NCBI GenBank assembly: GCA_002238485.1
Contig: MPMG01000001.1
Coordinates: forward strand, 806,001-870,000
Reading direction: 5' to 3'
Length of the DNA: 64,000 nt
DNA from: Chloroflexi bacterium bin20
Lineage (GTDB): Bacteria; Chloroflexota; Anaerolineae; Aggregatilineales; Phototrophicaceae
Every line of letters starts with the position of its first letter. Position 1 is the first letter of the stretch. Position numbers and translations under genes: made by a program. This document shows, one piece after another, positions 60,621 through 64,000 of the stretch. The notes under the pieces were generated by a model. It did not search any database, was not told where the DNA came from, and saw only the letters and a program-made list of their open reading frames with translations.

Positions 60621-63602
60621 ATGAATCCACAGTCGACAATCTCAGAAGCGTATCGGCATAGCGCAACCGCTGCGCTGCAGCAGTTCGGCACAGACAAGTC
60701 GTTGGGCTTGTCGCCAGAGTCTGTGCAAGCGCGCCAAGAAGCGCATGGAAGCAACGCCTTGCCCAGCGACCAGGGCGTCAATTGGGCGCAACTGATACTG
60801 GCGCAATTCACAGATATTATGGTCATCATCCTCATCGTGGCCGCCTTGATCTCCGCGCTGCTGGGAGAAGCCACCGATGTCATCGTCATCCTCGCTATCG
60901 TCGTGCTGAACGCCCTGCTGGGCATCTATCAGGAATATCAGGCCGAGCAGGCGCTGGCGGCTTTGAGCCGGCTGCAAGTGCCACAGGTGCGCGTGCGGCG
61001 TGGCGGGAAAGTCCAAGAAATCAGCGCCGAAGAACTGGTGCCGGGCGATATTGTGCTATTGGCAGAGGGCGACCGCGTTCCAGCCGATGGACGGCTGATC
61101 GAGGCGATTAACCTGCGCATCGAAGAAGCCGCGCTGACCGGCGAGTCGCTGCCGGTGGACAAACAGATTGACGCGATTTCTGGCGAAACATCCACAGCCT
61201 TGGGCGACCGCAGCAATATGGCGTATATGGGCACGGAAGTGACGTATGGGCGCGGCGAGATGCTCGTGACGGCGACTGGCTTGCGCACAGAGATCGGCAA
61301 TATCGCCACCATGCTGCTGCAAGTCGAAGCGGGCATCACGCCTTTGCAGCGGCGCTTGAACCAGCTGGGGCGCATCTTGGCGACGGCGGCGCTCATTGTG
61401 GTCGCTATCGTCTTCTTCGTGGGCTTCTTCGTGCAAGGCATCCCCGCCGAGCAAATGTTTCTCATCGCGATAAGCCTGGCGGTGGCGGCAGTGCCCGAGG
61501 GTCTGCCGGCCATGGTTACGATTGGCTTGTCGCTGGGCGCAAACCGCATGGTCAAGCGCAACGCCTTGATCCGCCGCTTGCCCGCTGTCGAGACGCTCGG
61601 TTCGGTCAGCGTCGTCTGTTCGGACAAGACCGGCACATTGACCAGGAACGAAATGACCGCCTCCATCCTCGTCTTGCCAGAGCATGCCGACATCCGCATT
61701 GAAGGCAGCGGTTACAACGCAGAGGGCGAGCTGCTGTCGGACGGCGCGCCGCTGGACATAGAGACAAATCTCGCCGCGCAGCGCATGTTGGCGAGCATGG
61801 CGCTGTGCACAAATGGATATCTCGAACCGCAGACGGGCACGCAGTCTTTCAAAGTGGTCGGCGACCGCACCGAAGCGGCGCTGCTGGTGGCGGCTCGCAA
61901 GGCCGGCTACCGGCGCGAAGAGCTGGAAGAAGAATTGCCGCGGGTGGCGGAGCTGCCCTTCGCCAGCGATCGCAAAGCCATGACGACTGTGCATGAAGTC
62001 GCCGGCGAAAACGCCCGCCTGCTCTTCCCCGGCGCGCGATATGTCGCTATCACCAAGGGCGCGCCCGACCGACTGATCCTCTGGTCGTCCAGCCAGCAAA
62101 AGCCAGACGCCACCGCCAATATGGGCGACCAAGCGAGCGAGGCCTGGCAACAGCGCGTTGATGACATGGCTCAGAATGGTTTGCGTCTGCTGGGCATTGC
62201 CTGGCGGAAGCTGGATGCGCTGCCCGACGAGATCACAGCCGAGATAGAACGCGATTTGACTCTGATTGGCTTGGTCGGCATTTTGGATCCACCACGACCA
62301 GAAGCCAAACTGGCGGTGCAGCGGGCGCGAGAAGCCGGCATCCGCACCATCATGATTACGGGTGACCACGCCCTTACTGCCGAGGCAATCGCGCGTGACC
62401 TCAATATCATCGGCGCAGACGAGCGAGCCATCACCGGCATTGAGCTGGACAACATAGACGATGCCGATCTCGGCGCTGCCATAGAAGGGGCGGCTTGTTT
62501 CGCGCGGGTGTCGCCAGCGGACAAACTGCGCTTGGTGCGCGCGCTGCAGGCTCAGGACAAGATCGTGGCCATGACGGGCGATGGCGTCAATGACGCGCCA
62601 GCCTTAAAACAGGCGGATATCGGCGTGGCCATGGGCATCACTGGCGCTGATGTCAGCAAAGGCGCTGCCGCCATGGTTTTGACAGACGACAACTTCCGCT
62701 CCATCGTTGCCGCGATCGAAGAAGGCCGCGCCATCTACGACAACATCAAGAAGTTCATCAAATACATGCTCAGCTCCAATGTGGGCGAGATTCTGGTGAT
62801 GTTCGTGGCGCTGCTCATCAACCTGCCTATCCCGCTGCTGGCGATACAGATTCTGTGGATCAACCTGGTTACCGATGGCTTGCCGGCTATCGCTCTGGGT
62901 TTCGAGCCGGCCGAGAAAGGCGTCATGCAGCGGAAGCCCCGCCCCACCAAGGAGAGCATATTCGCGCAGGGCACAGGCGCGCACATTGTGCTGGTCGGTG
63001 TGCTAATCGCGGCGCTGACGCTGGTGAGCTATGTTTGGGGATACGCCACCATCGGTTTGGACGGCTTCAGTCCATCGCTGGGCTTGCAAAGGCTTGGACG
63101 CGCGGAAGTAGCCGTGTTGGCTGGCGACGAAGCAGTGCCCACGGCCTGGGACAACTGGTCGAGCAGCCAGCGAGTGGCATTCCTGGGTGTGGCCGAGGGC
63201 GAGGCGCCCGCTGGATTCCTGGAAGAACATGGCGAAAAACCAGGGCGGCATCTGTTGAGCCAGGCCGAGCGCATCCCGCGCAGCATCGCCTTCACCGTGC
63301 TGGCATTCACGCAGATGTTCCAGGTCATAGCGATCCGCGCTGGCGACCGCAGCACCTTTTGGCAAGCCCACTTCAAAGGCAACGCGCTGATGTTCTGGGC
63401 GGTGCTTTCGACATTCATCTTGCAGTTGGTGGTGGTCTATGTGCCGTTCTTCCAACCGCTCTTTGATACCGCCGCGCTGGATATTCGCCACATCATCGTG
63501 TCGGTGTTGGCTGGCTTGCTGGTACTGGTCTTCGTCGAGATCGAGAAAGCGGCCTTTCGGCGCGTTTGGCAGCCAGCCTCATCGGGGCAGGATGTAGCCT
63601 AG
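60621..63602 (+). CDS. P-type Ca2+-ATPase (SERCA/PMCA-like, type IIA/B)
   Basis: A 993-residue cation pump. The actuator loop is TGESLPVDK, the phosphorylated Asp335 is in CSDKTGTLT, and the hinge is GDGVNDAPALKQADIGVAMG. The M4 sequence AAVPEGLPAMV is of the Ca2+/Mn2+ type, so Ca2+ export is likely. About ten transmembrane segments are arranged 2-2-6. A hydrophilic insertion of some 90 residues between two late helices (about 815-905) is unusual. The start is ATG 60621. The last 24 bases overlap the convergent APS kinase gene. Confidence 0.92.
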   Translation: MNPQSTISEAYRHSATAALQQFGTDKSLGLSPESVQARQEAHGSNALPSDQGVNWAQLILAQFTDIMVIILIVAALISALLGEATDVIVILAIVVLNALLGIYQEYQAEQALAALSRLQVPQVRVRRGGKVQEISAEELVPGDIVLLAEGDRVPADGRLIEAINLRIEEAALTGESLPVDKQIDAISGETSTALGDRSNMAYMGTEVTYGRGEMLVTATGLRTEIGNIATMLLQVEAGITPLQRRLNQLGRILATAALIVVAIVFFVGFFVQGIPAEQMFLIAISLAVAAVPEGLPAMVTIGLSLGANRMVKRNALIRRLPAVETLGSVSVVCSDKTGTLTRNEMTASILVLPEHADIRIEGSGYNAEGELLSDGAPLDIETNLAAQRMLASMALCTNGYLEPQTGTQSFKVVGDRTEAALLVAARKAGYRREELEEELPRVAELPFASDRKAMTTVHEVAGENARLLFPGARYVAITKGAPDRLILWSSSQQKPDATANMGDQASEAWQQRVDDMAQNGLRLLGIAWRKLDALPDEITAEIERDLTLIGLVGILDPPRPEAKLAVQRAREAGIRTIMITGDHALTAEAIARDLNIIGADERAITGIELDNIDDADLGAAIEGAACFARVSPADKLRLVRALQAQDKIVAMTGDGVNDAPALKQADIGVAMGITGADVSKGAAAMVLTDDNFRSIVAAIEEGRAIYDNIKKFIKYMLSSNVGEILVMFVALLINLPIPLLAIQILWINLVTDGLPAIALGFEPAEKGVMQRKPRPTKESIFAQGTGAHIVLVGVLIAALTLVSYVWGYATIGLDGFSPSLGLQRLGRAEVAVLAGDEAVPTAWDNWSSSQRVAFLGVAEGEAPAGFLEEHGEKPGRHLLSQAERIPRSIAFTVLAFTQMFQVIAIRAGDRSTFWQAHFKGNALMFWAVLSTFILQLVVVYVPFFQPLFDTAALDIRHIIVSVLAGLLVLVFVEIEKAAFRRVWQPASSGQDVA

Positions 63603-64000
63603 CTCGACCAGTTTGTCGATGACCAGGCGAGCATTGTCGGCGGCGCTGGCGCCCTCGGCGGTCAGCGTGAATTCGGGATTGAGTGGCGGCTCGTAGGGGT
63701 CGTCAATGCCTGTGAAGCCCTTGATTTCGCCGCGCCTCGCTTTTGCGTACAAACCTTTGACATCGTGCGCCTCGACAAATTCCAGCGGCGTGGCCATGTG
63801 AATCTCCATGAATCCAGCGCCGACCAGATTGCGCACATTCTGGCGGGTGGCGCGGTAGGGGCTGATGGCGGCGCAGATGACCAGTCCGCCGTGTCGCACA
63901 ATCTCGCTGGCCACATAGCCAATGCGCCGGATGTTGGTATCGCGGTCGGCTTTGCTGAAGCCAAGCCCCTTGGACAGATGCGTGCGCACGACATCGCCAT
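63579..64000 (-). CDS. cysC: Adenylyl-sulfate (APS) kinase, C-terminal part
   Basis: The gene enters from beyond the right edge on the minus strand; about 140 C-terminal residues are visible. They include GDVVRTHLSKGLGFSKADRD, NIRRIGYVASEI and a late KGFTGIDDPYEPP, all hallmarks of CysC, which phosphorylates APS to PAPS. The Walker A loop lies outside the window. It might be a stand-alone kinase or the C-terminal half of an ATP-sulfurylase fusion. The link to sulfur metabolism is interesting beside the sulfur-carrier cassette 8 kb away. Confidence 0.9.
   Translation of the reverse strand, partial: GDVVRTHLSKGLGFSKADRDTNIRRIGYVASEIVRHGGLVICAAISPYRATRQNVRNLVGAGFMEIHMATPLEFVEAHDVKGLYAKARRGEIKGFTGIDDPYEPPLNPEFTLTAEGASAADNARLVIDKLVELGYILPR

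Noticed and set aside
1..64000. tRNA or rRNA genes, CRISPR arrays, insertion sequences and prophage genes
   Set aside because: No clover-leaf-like segments, regular spaced repeats, transposase motifs or phage structural genes were noticed on either strand; a covariance-model search would be needed to exclude small RNAs.

Overview
The window reads as the chromosome of a free-living bacterium, most likely a member of the Chloroflexota (Anaerolineae-like). The reasons are the LysW-dependent lysine pathway, secreted proteins with Thr/Pro-rich linkers of the PTATPT type, dense gene packing with many ATGA/TGATG junctions, moderate-to-high GC, and house-keeping proteins of that general type. The phylum is an inference from gene content. 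No rRNA, tRNA, CRISPR array, prophage or intact transposon was seen.

Layout. 1-2.3 kb: peptidoglycan-recycling genes (amidase-like beta-lactamase fold protein, N-acetylglucosamine kinase, MurQ). 2.3-4.4 kb (minus strand): L32, FabD and an enoyl-CoA hydratase. 4.4-5.3 kb: fructosamine-kinase-like gene. 5.3-15.0 kb: an alpha-aminoadipate lysine pathway (lysW, X, Y, Z, J, K, homocitrate synthase, then homoaconitase large and small subunits beyond an MFS gene on the other strand). It is preceded by what looks like a classical lysine attenuator: a 15-codon leader peptide with four Lys codons, an antiterminator and an intrinsic terminator. 15-24 kb: ComM-like ATPase, PEP carboxylase, M1-type lipoprotein peptidase, UbiA prenyltransferase, CCA-adding enzyme. 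24-32 kb: CcdA-TlpA fusion, a second TlpA, DUF2085-like protein, PspA-like coiled coil, zinc-ribbon coiled coil, and the pgeF-yggS-yggT operon. 31.6-33 kb: comF and long-form hpf. 33-36 kb: two glycosyltransferases and a FlgD-Ig-like membrane protein. 36-42 kb: Lon, a beta-propeller lipoprotein, FabG, HIT protein, DsbA-like protein. 42.4-42.9 kb: repeat-rich non-coding DNA. 43-50 kb: aconitase, MFS, a double-domain RNase H, aminotransferase. 50-53.6 kb: GntR-type regulator with KorA/KorB. 53.6-55.6 kb (minus strand): a ubiquitin-like sulfur-carrier cassette (JAMM protease, Ubl ending GGLD, rhodanese-fused E1-like enzyme). 56-64 kb: citrate synthase, two rhomboids, CPBP-like membrane protein, threonine aldolase, Ca2+-type P-ATPase, and the start-less end of an APS kinase.

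Functionally, PEP carboxylase, citrate synthase, aconitase and KorAB supply 2-oxoglutarate and oxaloacetate. 2-Oxoglutarate feeds the homocitrate synthase, homoaconitase and LysW route to lysine. Homoisocitrate dehydrogenase and a dedicated LysN were not found; the class I aminotransferase at 48.6 kb is a possible LysN substitute only by inference.

The three observations most worth following are the lysine attenuator at 5391-5502, the JAMM/Ubl/E1 cassette whose Ubl has two residues after its Gly-Gly, and the tandem RNase H whose second domain has lost its catalytic residues but keeps a substrate-binding handle. Many plus-strand genes are preceded by a recurrent extended -10 element, TGCTAnnnT.
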